Below, in pieces: positions 50,944 to 59,441 of a stretch of 64,000 bases of DNA. Position 1 is the first letter of the stretch; every line of letters begins with the position of its first letter. The DNA comes from JBBIND01 sp037444075 (lineage in GTDB: Bacteria; Acidobacteriota; Terriglobia; Bryobacterales; Bryobacteraceae): NCBI GenBank assembly GCA_037444075.1, contig JBBIND010000011.1, forward strand, positions 1 through 64,000, written 5' to 3'. The notes under the pieces are model-generated. The model was given only the letters and a program-made list of their open reading frames with translations, was not told where the DNA came from and ran no database searches. The translations under genes and the position numbers were made by a program.

Positions 50944-53900
50944 TTACCAGTTCAGCCGCAGGCCGAACTGTAACGCGCGGGCGCCGTTGCCGGACACCTG
51001 CGCGTCGATGATGCCGGAACCCGCGCTCGGCGTCTTCGGGATGCCGGGCATGTTGAACACGTTGAAGAAGTCGATGTTCAAGCGGAACGCCACGCGCTCT
51101 TTCACCGGTATCACTTTGAACAGTGAGGCATTCTGAAACCAGCTGTAGAGCCCCGATGCGAACTGGTTTCTCCATGGGTTCAGGTTGGTGTTCAAAGTAG
51201 TCCTTTGAAGAGTCCCGTTCTTGAGCGGCACCCAGACGGTGTTGCTGTCGTAGAACGGGAACATGGGGTCGGACGAACTGCCGCCGTTGGCCGGGATGGG
51301 AATCAGTGGCGTGTGCGCCGGCTTGTAATTCGCCGGCACTCCCATGACGCCATTGGGCCTTCCGGTTACCGGATCGACGCTGTTGATACGGTTGGCCGGG
51401 ATGTAGCCGTTATAGTAGAGATAGCCGTCCATGCAGACGCCGCTCCGGCAATCCTGCACTTTGTACTTGGTGCCGTAGATCTCCACCGGGTTCGGGAAAA
51501 CCCAGTTGGTGCTGGGCAAAGCCCACCAGGTGCTGGTCATCGAGCCCTGGCCTGCGAGTTGCCAGCCGCCAATGACGCGGCCCAGGACCGGTCCCGCGTT
51601 GCTGGCAAAACGCTTGCCGCGGCCAAACGGCAGATCCACGATGAAGTTCCAGTTGTAGCGGTGCTGGGGGATGTCCGTATCGCGGCGATAGAAGAGGAAT
51701 CTCGCTCTGGCGTTGAGGTCTTCCGGAACAGCGCCGGGCAGATAGATGTTGCTGGAGGGCAGAATGTCGTCCGACCAGCCATTGCCGCCAGCCTTCAGGC
51801 TGTTGCTCATGACGTAAAAGAACTGGAAGCCGTAGCCCTTCGCATAGCGCCTCTGGATTTCCAGTTGGATGTTCTGGGAGTTGGACCATCCGGTTCTTTG
51901 ATACTCCTCGATTTCACCGAACATGGTGTTTTCAAAAGGACGCGTGGCCGTACCCGCGTAAATGCCGGTGGGGCGGGCAACGCCCTGCGTGGTGAACCAG
52001 ACATAATCGTTCGGTGACTGGTTGTAGGAGTAGTACATGTCCAGCCGGGCGCCGTGGGTGCCCACGTAGCCCGCCCGCACCACCGTGTTGTCCATGATTT
52101 CCCGCTCGATGGTGAAGTTCCACTGGTGCGCGCGCGTGGTCGGCTGGTGAGGATTGAAGTAGCTGGTCAGGAACCCGCCCCGGCTGATGCCGCCGGGGTT
52201 GTTCAGGTCAAGCAGGTCACGGCTGTTCACGCCGGCGACGAACCGCGGTACTGCCCGCATGCCATAATTGGGCAGCAAGTCCGGCGTCTGCGCCGAGTTA
52301 GACATCATGAGAGTGAAGCGGGCGGTGGTTGGCGGGTTCTGCCGCATGCGCGCGTTAAACGCACGCAACGGCATCGGGTAGCCGAACAGAGCATATCCTC
52401 CCCGGACAACCAGCGGACGGGCAGCGTCGCTCATCTTGTAGGCGAAGCCCGCGCGCGGTCCGAAGTCCCACTTGTTGAGGTGGATCAGGTTGTCCGGAAG
52501 CCCGGCTTCCTTGGGGGTGATGAACTTCACGCCCATTCCCTCGAAGATCCTTACGATCGAGGGCATTGTGGCCCCGATCTTGTACATGCGCTCCCAGTCG
52601 GCGCCGTTCACGATGGACTTGGTCTTGGGGTCAAAGCCGGTCAGAAAATTATCAGCTTCCCGGATGGGCGTGTACATTTCCCAGCGCAAGCCGTAGTTGA
52701 GCGTCAGCCGCTGGTTCAGCTTGAAGTTGTCCTGGAAGTACAGGGCGAACTCCTGGGCATGCATCCGGTACCACTTGCGGACAAACTGCGCCGAGTAGCT
52801 GTTGATGGTTCCCAGGAATAGATCAGCGGACTGGTGCCCGGTGAACGGAACGGAAGAATACGTGGTGCCGGACGCCGGATCGTAGAGAGCGGTGTGGTGG
52901 TTGTTGAAGGAGTGGGCGCCCTGCACCTGCTGCTGGTCGGGGAGGATGTCCAGTTTCTCGTACCGGTGGCGCCCGCCGAACTGAAACTCGTGCCGCCCGT
53001 GGATCTTGGTGAAGTTCTGGTCGATGTTGTAAATGTGGATGATGCTGTTGCGGCGGTTCGCTGCCGTGATGTACTCCATCCCCACGCCGGTGCTGGTGAT
53101 ATTGGGGAACCCGTATTCGTTAAAAGGATTCGGCAATCCCAGCGTATCTGCCCATTTCTTGTCATCGCCCACGTTGCGGAAGTCCAGGTCCTCCACGCCG
53201 ACGTTGAAGATGGTTTCGCCGAAGAAGGTTGGCGAGAAAGTACGCGTCCAGGAGGCGACGCCGGTGTTATTGCGGATCGGGCGGAAGACTCCGTTGGCGG
53301 ACATATCCAGTGTTGTCGGGGAGTTGTTGTTGCCGGATTGGGCGTATGTGTCGCGCACTCCGTGCGTGTAACGGAAGAACAACTGATCGCGGTCCGACAG
53401 CCTGTGGTCCACGCGCGTCGTCATGGTCCATTCCATACGGTTGTTGGGCGCCTGGTACCAATAGTTGTTGGCGAGCAGCGGATTGACGTCAGAGAACGTC
53501 GGCTCCGGGGTCACGCTGTAGAGGTACTTCGCCAGCGGGCTCTGCCGCTGCATGGGAATCCGGTTGCCGACGTACGGGACGCGGCTCCACCGGGCGTCCG
53601 TGCTCCAGGGGTCATAGATGGTGAAACGCCGGCCGGTGCCGTCCACCAGGCCGCTGAAGTCTCCCTGCCGCATGGCCATGGTAGGCAGCCGGGCTCCCCG
53701 GGTCACAGCTGTCCGGCTGCGGAAGGCTTCATAGGAATGGAAGAAAAAGGTGCTGTTGCGGCCGTCGTAGATTTTCGGAAGATAAACCGGTCCGCCCGCG
53801 GAACCGCCGAATTCGTTTCTGACCAGGTGAGACGGGCGGGTCCACAAGTCCTGCCTCTGGCGGGCCACGCCGAAGCCCAGGTTGTTGTTGCGCACGATCT

Positions 53901-54618
53901 CAAACAGCGAACCGCTGATGCGGTTTGAGCCGGAGCGCGTGGTCACCAGGACCGTGCCCGGGCGATTGATCTTCGCCGAGGAGTTGTTCGTTTCTACGCG
54001 GAATTCCTCGATCGTGTCCATGCCCGGCGGGCGGCCCGCTATTTCGCCCGTGTCACGGTTGGCCAGCACGGCGCCGTCCTGAAGGAACTCAACGCCCCAC
54101 TGGATACCCCAGACTCTGGGCACCATGGAAGCTCCATCTATGCCCGGCGTGGTATGGGCCACCAGCACCTGAAACATGCGGCCGCTGATGGGCAGTTGGT
54201 CGATGCGCGCGCGATCCGTAACGGAAGCGAGGGTAGGCGCAGTAGTAGTAACCAGCGGCGCCACGTCCGCCACGACGGTGACTTCCGTTGCCGTCGTGCC
54301 CACGTTGAGAGTGGCATCTACTGCCGCCGTGCCGCCCGTCGCAAGGAAGAACTCGCCCTTGAACGTCTGCATGCCGGCGGCTTCAATCGTGATCTGATAA
54401 GAGCCATTCAAAACGGAAGGCAACAGGTAGAAGCCGATTTCGTTGGTCGTCGTCGTGTAGGCGCGGGCTGTCTGGACGTGGGTAGCGATGACCTGCGCGC
54501 CGGCCAACACGGCTCCGGATGAATCAGAAACGGTGCCCTGGATTCTGCCAGTGCCCGTTTGGGAGAAGGCGCTCGAGCAGAGGACAACGCACAGAACAAG
54601 CAAAACCCTGAATCTCAT
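50944..54618 (-). CDS. Oar-like TonB-dependent receptor (second copy)
   Basis: A 1224-residue outer-membrane protein. It has a signal peptide, a carboxypeptidase-regulatory domain (~25-110; GTVSDSSGAVLAGAQVIATH), a plug-like segment (RIDQLPISGRMFQVLVAHTT; RPGTVLVTTRSGSNRISGS) and a barrel ending in QFGLRLNW. The start at 54618 gives a normal signal; a longer reading adds 29 polar residues. TATGAT ends nine bases before the ATG and no Shine-Dalgarno is seen. It is shielded from moeA by a strong hairpin. Substrate unknown. Confidence 0.9.
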   Translation of the reverse strand: MRFRVLLVLCVVLCSSAFSQTGTGRIQGTVSDSSGAVLAGAQVIATHVQTARAYTTTTNEIGFYLLPSVLNGSYQITIEAAGMQTFKGEFFLATGGTAAVDATLNVGTTATEVTVVADVAPLVTTTAPTLASVTDRARIDQLPISGRMFQVLVAHTTPGIDGASMVPRVWGIQWGVEFLQDGAVLANRDTGEIAGRPPGMDTIEEFRVETNNSSAKINRPGTVLVTTRSGSNRISGSLFEIVRNNNLGFGVARQRQDLWTRPSHLVRNEFGGSAGGPVYLPKIYDGRNSTFFFHSYEAFRSRTAVTRGARLPTMAMRQGDFSGLVDGTGRRFTIYDPWSTDARWSRVPYVGNRIPMQRQSPLAKYLYSVTPEPTFSDVNPLLANNYWYQAPNNRMEWTMTTRVDHRLSDRDQLFFRYTHGVRDTYAQSGNNNSPTTLDMSANGVFRPIRNNTGVASWTRTFSPTFFGETIFNVGVEDLDFRNVGDDKKWADTLGLPNPFNEYGFPNITSTGVGMEYITAANRRNSIIHIYNIDQNFTKIHGRHEFQFGGRHRYEKLDILPDQQQVQGAHSFNNHHTALYDPASGTTYSSVPFTGHQSADLFLGTINSYSAQFVRKWYRMHAQEFALYFQDNFKLNQRLTLNYGLRWEMYTPIREADNFLTGFDPKTKSIVNGADWERMYKIGATMPSIVRIFEGMGVKFITPKEAGLPDNLIHLNKWDFGPRAGFAYKMSDAARPLVVRGGYALFGYPMPLRAFNARMRQNPPTTARFTLMMSNSAQTPDLLPNYGMRAVPRFVAGVNSRDLLDLNNPGGISRGGFLTSYFNPHQPTTRAHQWNFTIEREIMDNTVVRAGYVGTHGARLDMYYSYNQSPNDYVWFTTQGVARPTGIYAGTATRPFENTMFGEIEEYQRTGWSNSQNIQLEIQRRYAKGYGFQFFYVMSNSLKAGGNGWSDDILPSSNIYLPGAVPEDLNARARFLFYRRDTDIPQHRYNWNFIVDLPFGRGKRFASNAGPVLGRVIGGWQLAGQGSMTSTWWALPSTNWVFPNPVEIYGTKYKVQDCRSGVCMDGYLYYNGYIPANRINSVDPVTGRPNGVMGVPANYKPAHTPLIPIPANGGSSSDPMFPFYDSNTVWVPLKNGTLQRTTLNTNLNPWRNQFASGLYSWFQNASLFKVIPVKERVAFRLNIDFFNVFNMPGIPKTPSAGSGIIDAQVSGNGARALQFGLRLNW

Positions 54619-54822
54619 AATGAAGCAATCATACACCTTTCCAGGGCCAGCGGGAGGGCAACCGTGGGTGGACCCGCGAATCCCAGCTTCTGCCCGGTTC
54701 GCCACTTGTGGAAGGATGTAATGGAGCTTTCGCCTTTCTTGCTCCCGCCCGGCGGAAGGACACGTGCCTGAGAACGCGGCGGAGTAGCGAGTGGATGGCG
54801 CCGCGGGAAAGAGCGTTGCCGC

Positions 54823-55800
54823 TCAGGATGAGCGCTTCTTGAGTTCTTCGATCAGCGCCGGGAGCACCTGGAAGAGGTCGCCGGCGATGCCGTAGTGGGC
54901 CACTTCAAAAATGGGCGCGTCCGGGTCCCGGTTGATGGCCACTATCGTCTTGGAGCCCTTCATGCCCACCAGATGCTGTATGGCGCCCGAGATTCCCACC
55001 GCGAGGTACAGCTTGGGCGAGACGGTTTGCCCCGAGCTGCCTATCTGCCGGTCCATAGGGAGCCAGCCGTTATCGCAGACTGGACGCGAAGCGGCCAGCT
55101 CGCCTCCCAACAGCTTGGCCAACTCCTCCGCCATGGGGAGATGGTCCTTTTCCTTGATGCCGCGCCCGACGGAAACGATCACACCCGCCGATGTCAGGTC
55201 CACGGCGTTCTCCGCTTCCCGGAACGGCTCCTGGGGCCGGGTGCGGACAACACCGTCGGCAAGTTCGAGCGGCAGCGTCTCGACCGGCGCGCTGCCCTCC
55301 ATGACCTGTTCGGGGCGGTAGACGCCCGCCTGCATGGAGACGAAATGGGGACCCTTGCCGGCCGCGCGGACGTCCGCGTGCAGTTTGCCCTGGAAAAGCT
55401 GCCGCACGAAGACCGGAGATCCGTCCTCGATCCGAACCCGCACCACGTCACTCACCAGGGAACTGCCGAAGCGCGTTGCCAGTTTCGCCGCAAAATCACG
55501 GGCCTGATAAGTATGCCCGAACACCACCCAATCCGGGGAGATGTGCTTCACAAGAGCCTCCAGGGCTGCTGTGTAGCCATCCGCCGTAAAGTCGGCTAGC
55601 AGTTCGTGGTCCAGCGCCCAAACCCGGTCGAATTGCTGCTTGGCCAGATCGGAGGCGGCCTCGCCAATACCGTGCCCGGCCACCACCGCCATGGCAGGAC
55701 ATCCGAGTTGCCGGGCGAGGTCCTGGCCCGCCGCGAGCGCCTCCCGCGCCATCCGGTGCCACCCGGCTTCGGACCGCTCGGCGTAAACCAGGACGCTCAT
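54823..55800 (-). CDS. etfA: Electron transfer flavoprotein alpha subunit
   Basis: A 325-residue EtfA. The FAD domain has VIVSVGRGI, SSGQTVSPKLYLAVGISGA, and AINRDPDAPIFEVAHYG. With EtfB it carries electrons from acyl-CoA dehydrogenases to the quinone pool. It is the last gene of acpP-fabF-etfB-etfA, overlapping etfB by four bases. Confidence 0.95.
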   Translation of the reverse strand: MSVLVYAERSEAGWHRMAREALAAGQDLARQLGCPAMAVVAGHGIGEAASDLAKQQFDRVWALDHELLADFTADGYTAALEALVKHISPDWVVFGHTYQARDFAAKLATRFGSSLVSDVVRVRIEDGSPVFVRQLFQGKLHADVRAAGKGPHFVSMQAGVYRPEQVMEGSAPVETLPLELADGVVRTRPQEPFREAENAVDLTSAGVIVSVGRGIKEKDHLPMAEELAKLLGGELAASRPVCDNGWLPMDRQIGSSGQTVSPKLYLAVGISGAIQHLVGMKGSKTIVAINRDPDAPIFEVAHYGIAGDLFQVLPALIEELKKRSS

Positions 55801-56567
55801 AGCAGCCTCACCTCGAAGCGCAGTTTCTCCACCAGGCTGGCGGCTGCCTCCTTCGGGTCACCGGGCAGCATCTCGCATTGACCGGAAGCCTCCGGCGCGT
55901 ACACGCGCTCAAGCTTCAGCGAGGAAGCCGCGGAGGGCTCCAGATCGGCAGCCTTGACCTGTTTCACCTCTTTGGTCTTGGCCTTCTTGATGCCCATCAG
56001 CGTGGCGTAGCGCAGCCGCCTGATGCCGGATTGGATGGCAAGCACGGCGGGAAGCGGCATGTCGATGTGCTGGAACCAACCGTCCTCCAATTCGCGCTTG
56101 ACCCGTATGCCCGTGTCCGTCTTTTCGACCTCCATGATGATGGTGCCGTGGGGCCAGCCCAATAACTCCGCCAGAACGACGCCGGTTTGGCCGTAGCCGA
56201 GATCGTCGGACTGCAAGCCGGTCAGGACAAGGTCGGGCTTTTCTTCGAGAACCACCTTGGCGAGCAGTGAACCTGTGGCGAGGGAGTCCAACCCGTGAAG
56301 GTCATCCGTTTCCACGTGGATGCCACGGTCAGCGCCCTTGGCCAATGCCTCGCGGATGGCTCGCGCAGCGCTCTCGGGTCCGGCGGTCAGAACCACCACC
56401 TCGCCGCCGTACTTTTCTTTCAGCTGAAGGGATTCTTCGAGTGCGTAAGCGTCCGGCTCATTCACCTCATAGGCCAGATCAGTGTCCAGTATCCAAGCTC
56501 CGGACGGATCCGCCTTCAATGCACTATCCCTGGCGGGTACCTGTTTGACGGCCACCAGGATCTTCAT
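55797..56567 (-). CDS. etfB: Electron transfer flavoprotein beta subunit
   Basis: A 256-residue EtfB with the AMP-binding fold. Family segments are AVKQVPARDSALK, EVNEPDAYALEESLQL, GLQSDDLGYGQTGVVLAELL, and LPAVLAIQSGIRRLRYATL. Its six-base distance from fabF and overlap with etfA place it in the acpP-fabF-etf operon, an uncommon joining of fatty acid synthesis with electron transfer. Confidence 0.95.
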   Translation of the reverse strand: MKILVAVKQVPARDSALKADPSGAWILDTDLAYEVNEPDAYALEESLQLKEKYGGEVVVLTAGPESAARAIREALAKGADRGIHVETDDLHGLDSLATGSLLAKVVLEEKPDLVLTGLQSDDLGYGQTGVVLAELLGWPHGTIIMEVEKTDTGIRVKRELEDGWFQHIDMPLPAVLAIQSGIRRLRYATLMGIKKAKTKEVKQVKAADLEPSAASSLKLERVYAPEASGQCEMLPGDPKEAAASLVEKLRFEVRLL

Positions 56568-56573
56568 GGAGTT

Positions 56574-57815
56574 CTAACCGGTATAACGCTTGAAAATGAG
56601 GCTGCCGTTCGTGCCGCCGAAACCGAAGGAATTGGACAGGGCGTAGTCGATGCGCATCGGACGCGCCTGGTTTGGCACGTAGTCCAAATCACAAGCTGCG
56701 TCCGGCACCTCCTGATTGATGGTGGGCGGGGCAATCTGGTCCCGGATGGCAAGCACAGTGATGCCCGCTTCCAGCCCCCCGGCTCCGCCTAACAGGTGTC
56801 CCGTCATCGACTTGGTGGCGCTGACGGCAATCTTGTAAGCGTGCTCCCCGAAGCAACCCTTGATGGCCTGTGTTTCAATCCGGTCGCCGACGTCGGTCGA
56901 AGTTCCGTGCGTGTTGATGTGGTCCACTTGTTCGGGCTGCAGACCGGCGTCGCGTATGGCGTTGGCCATCACGCGGCGCGCCCCATCGCCGTCTTCCGAA
57001 GGCGAGGTGATGTGGAAAGCGTCGCCGCTCATGCCGTAGCCGGCCACCTCGGCCAGAATCGTAGCTCCGCGGCGTAAGGCTCCCTCGAGTTCCTCGAGCA
57101 CCAATACGCCGGCGCCTTCACCCACCACGAATCCGTCGCGGAGTTTGTCCCACGGCCTGGAAGCGCGCTTGGGTTCATCGTTGCGGGTGGAAAGAGCACG
57201 CATGGCGGCGAAGCCGCCCACGCCCATCGGGGTAATGGCCGCTTCCGCGCCGCCGCAGATCATGGCATCCGCCTCGCCCCGCTGAATGATGCGGAACGAA
57301 TCGCCGATGGCGTGGCAACCCGCGCTGCACGCCGTAGCCGTCGCCGAGTTGGGCCCCTTGGCTCCAAAACGGATGGAGACGTATCCGGTGGCCAAATTGA
57401 TGATGGTGGAGGGGATGAAGAACGGGGAAAGCCGCCCCGGGCCTTTTTCGAGCAGGATCCGGTGCTCTCGCTCGATCACCTCAAAGCCACCGATGCCGCT
57501 GCTGATGTAAACGCCCACCCGCTCGCCATTATCCGGGCCTATCGTGATCCCGGACATCTTCACGGCGAAATCGGATGCGGCGATGGCGAAATGGATGAAC
57601 CGCCCCATCTTCTTGACTTCCTTGCGGTCAATGAACTGCAAGGGGTCAAAATCCCGTACCTCGCCGGCAATCTGGCAGGGGAAGGCGGAAGCGTCGAAAG
57701 CGGTGATCTTGTCTATGCCGCATTCCGCTCGCTTCAGCGCCGCCCAGGTTTCTTCGGTCCCGTTACCCACACAGGACAACAGGCCCACTCCGGTTACTAC
57801 GACTCTACGAGACAA
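56574..57815 (-). CDS. fabF: Beta-ketoacyl-ACP synthase II
   Basis: A 413-residue KAS II. The nucleophile is C163 in ATACSAGCHAIGD, and the two His are in HGTSTDVGD and SMTGHLLGGAGG. It extends acyl-ACP by condensing malonyl-ACP, fixing unsaturated chain length. The start is a TTG with AGGAG seven bases upstream. The distance from acpP is 50 bases. Confidence 0.97.
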   Translation of the reverse strand: MSRRVVVTGVGLLSCVGNGTEETWAALKRAECGIDKITAFDASAFPCQIAGEVRDFDPLQFIDRKEVKKMGRFIHFAIAASDFAVKMSGITIGPDNGERVGVYISSGIGGFEVIEREHRILLEKGPGRLSPFFIPSTIINLATGYVSIRFGAKGPNSATATACSAGCHAIGDSFRIIQRGEADAMICGGAEAAITPMGVGGFAAMRALSTRNDEPKRASRPWDKLRDGFVVGEGAGVLVLEELEGALRRGATILAEVAGYGMSGDAFHITSPSEDGDGARRVMANAIRDAGLQPEQVDHINTHGTSTDVGDRIETQAIKGCFGEHAYKIAVSATKSMTGHLLGGAGGLEAGITVLAIRDQIAPPTINQEVPDAACDLDYVPNQARPMRIDYALSNSFGFGGTNGSLIFKRYTG

Positions 57816-57865
57816 ACTGAGACTCCTGAAAAAGACCGGGAGAGATTTCAGTAGACCCGGAGGTC

Positions 57866-58114
57866 CTACTTCTTGGCCGCCTTGTTGTTGATGTAATCGA
57901 TGGCGTCCTTGACGGTGGCGATCTTCTCTGCGTCTTCGTCCGGGATGTCCAGATCAAACGCTTCCTCAAAGGCCATGACGAGCTCGACGATATCGAGCGA
58001 GTCCGCGCCGAGGTCGTCCACGAAAGACGCGCCCTGATCCACCTGGGCTTCGTCCACGCCCAGCTGCTCTACGATGATTTGCTTTACCTTTTGTTCGACT
58101 AGTTCTACAGCCAT
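57866..58114 (-). CDS. acpP: Acyl carrier protein
   Basis: An 82-residue ACP. The phosphopantetheine site is S39 in DLGADSLDIVELV; the helix AFEEAFDLDIPDEDAEKI is standard. GGAGG four bases from the ATG at 58114 fixes the start; an adjacent ATG at 58117 is too close. It carries growing acyl chains. It is followed by fabF. Confidence 0.97.
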   Translation of the reverse strand: MAVELVEQKVKQIIVEQLGVDEAQVDQGASFVDDLGADSLDIVELVMAFEEAFDLDIPDEDAEKIATVKDAIDYINNKAAKK

Positions 58115-58141
58115 CATTCCTCCAAACGTCACAGATCCTCG

Positions 58142-58171
58142 ATTCTAGCCACCTGGCGGACCGTACTGCAA
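58142..58171 (-). promoter_or_regulatory. Promoter of acpP-fabF-etfB-etfA
   Basis: TTGCAG (58171-58166) and TAGAAT (58147-58142) are 18 bases apart on the minus strand, giving a short leader of about 20 bases before the acpP ATG. Confidence 0.55.
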
Positions 58172-58300
58172 CTGCGCGTCACCCTGCGAATCCGGACCAG
58201 GGGGTTGTCATCCATCCCGAATTCACCCCGGAGCCGCGCGGCGGGCAGCCGATCCCCTCAAGCATGATACACTGAGGCCCTCCCGGGAGGCACACGGGAC

Positions 58301-59389
58301 ATGTTACAGCGAAGGCACTTCCTGCCGGCGACGGCGAGCGCGGCGCTTGCGGCAGTCTCCCTCCGTGGGGCGTCGGCGGCGGAGAGACCACGGGCGCTGA
58401 TGAAACTCGGCTGCCAATCCGGTCCCACCAACGAGCGCAGGCTCAACTTTTTCAAACGGCACGGAGTCGAGCACATCTGCGGATATCCGCGTGACCCTGG
58501 TGAGCGCGGCTACTGGCTCGTGGAGGACCTGCTGGCTGTGCGCGAGCTGACGGAAAAGCACGGTGTCAGCCTCGACATGGTGGCCCTGCCGTTTCTCACT
58601 TCCTCGCACGTGGACCGTGAGAAGCGAGCCGCCATTGTGCTTGGGCAGAGCCCCGAGCGCGACCGCGACATCGAGCACGTCCAGAAGATGATCGAGGCTT
58701 GCGCCAAGGCTGGCGTTCCTGCCATCAAGTACAACCTCAGCCTTCTCGGCGTGCTGCGCACGGCGCGCACTCCCGGGCGCGGCGGTTCCTCTTACAGCAC
58801 CTGGAGGCTGAAGGAAGCCCGCCCCGATCCTCCCCTCACACGCGCGGGCCGCGTGACGGCGGACATCTTCTGGGAGCGCATCACGTATTTTCTGGAGCGC
58901 GTCATCCCCGTGGCCACGGAATTCAAAGTGCGCCTGGCCTGCCACCCTCACGACCCCGGGGTTCCGCCCGGTTATCAAGGGGTGGATCGGGTACTGGGTA
59001 CGGTGGAAGGCTTGAAGCGATTCATCAGCATCCGGGAGAGCGCCTACCACGGCTTGAACTTCTGCCAAGGCACGGTGATGGAGATGCTCAAAGACCCCGG
59101 GCGGGAGATCTTCGACATCATCCGACACTTCGGCCAGCGCAAGAAGATCTTCAACGTGCACTTCCGCAACATCCGCGGCGGGCTCGATGATTTCCAGGAA
59201 GTCTATCCCGACGAAGGCGACGCCGATTTCCTGAAGTGCATGTTGGTTTACAAAGAAGTCGGCTATCCGTACATGATGATGCCGGACCACGTGCCGTCCC
59301 ATCCGGACGACCCCGGCGGGCTGCAAGCCTACGCCTTTGCCTATGGTCACATCCGCGGTCTGATTCAAGCCGCTGACGCGATGGGCTAA
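58301..59389 (+). CDS. Mannonate-dehydratase-like (UxuA-type TIM barrel) protein with Tat signal
   Basis: A 362-residue protein. The N-terminus QRRHFLPATASAALAAVSL is a twin-arginine signal. The core resembles mannonate dehydratase: RLACHPHDPGVPPGYQGVDR, GTVEGLKRF, GLNFCQGTVMEM, KKIFNVHFRN and PDHVPSHPDD, giving the His/Asp metal ligands. UxuA dehydrates D-mannonate to 2-keto-3-deoxygluconate. A Tat signal is unusual for the cytosolic enzyme, so a related TIM-barrel function outside the cytosol is likely. GGGAGG precedes the ATG by ten bases. Confidence 0.8.
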   Translation: MLQRRHFLPATASAALAAVSLRGASAAERPRALMKLGCQSGPTNERRLNFFKRHGVEHICGYPRDPGERGYWLVEDLLAVRELTEKHGVSLDMVALPFLTSSHVDREKRAAIVLGQSPERDRDIEHVQKMIEACAKAGVPAIKYNLSLLGVLRTARTPGRGGSSYSTWRLKEARPDPPLTRAGRVTADIFWERITYFLERVIPVATEFKVRLACHPHDPGVPPGYQGVDRVLGTVEGLKRFISIRESAYHGLNFCQGTVMEMLKDPGREIFDIIRHFGQRKKIFNVHFRNIRGGLDDFQEVYPDEGDADFLKCMLVYKEVGYPYMMMPDHVPSHPDDPGGLQAYAFAYGHIRGLIQAADAMG

Positions 59390-59441
59390 CTCCACGCCAC
59401 CGCAACCGCCGCGTGCGAGGCGGGTTTAAGATGTCAATAGC

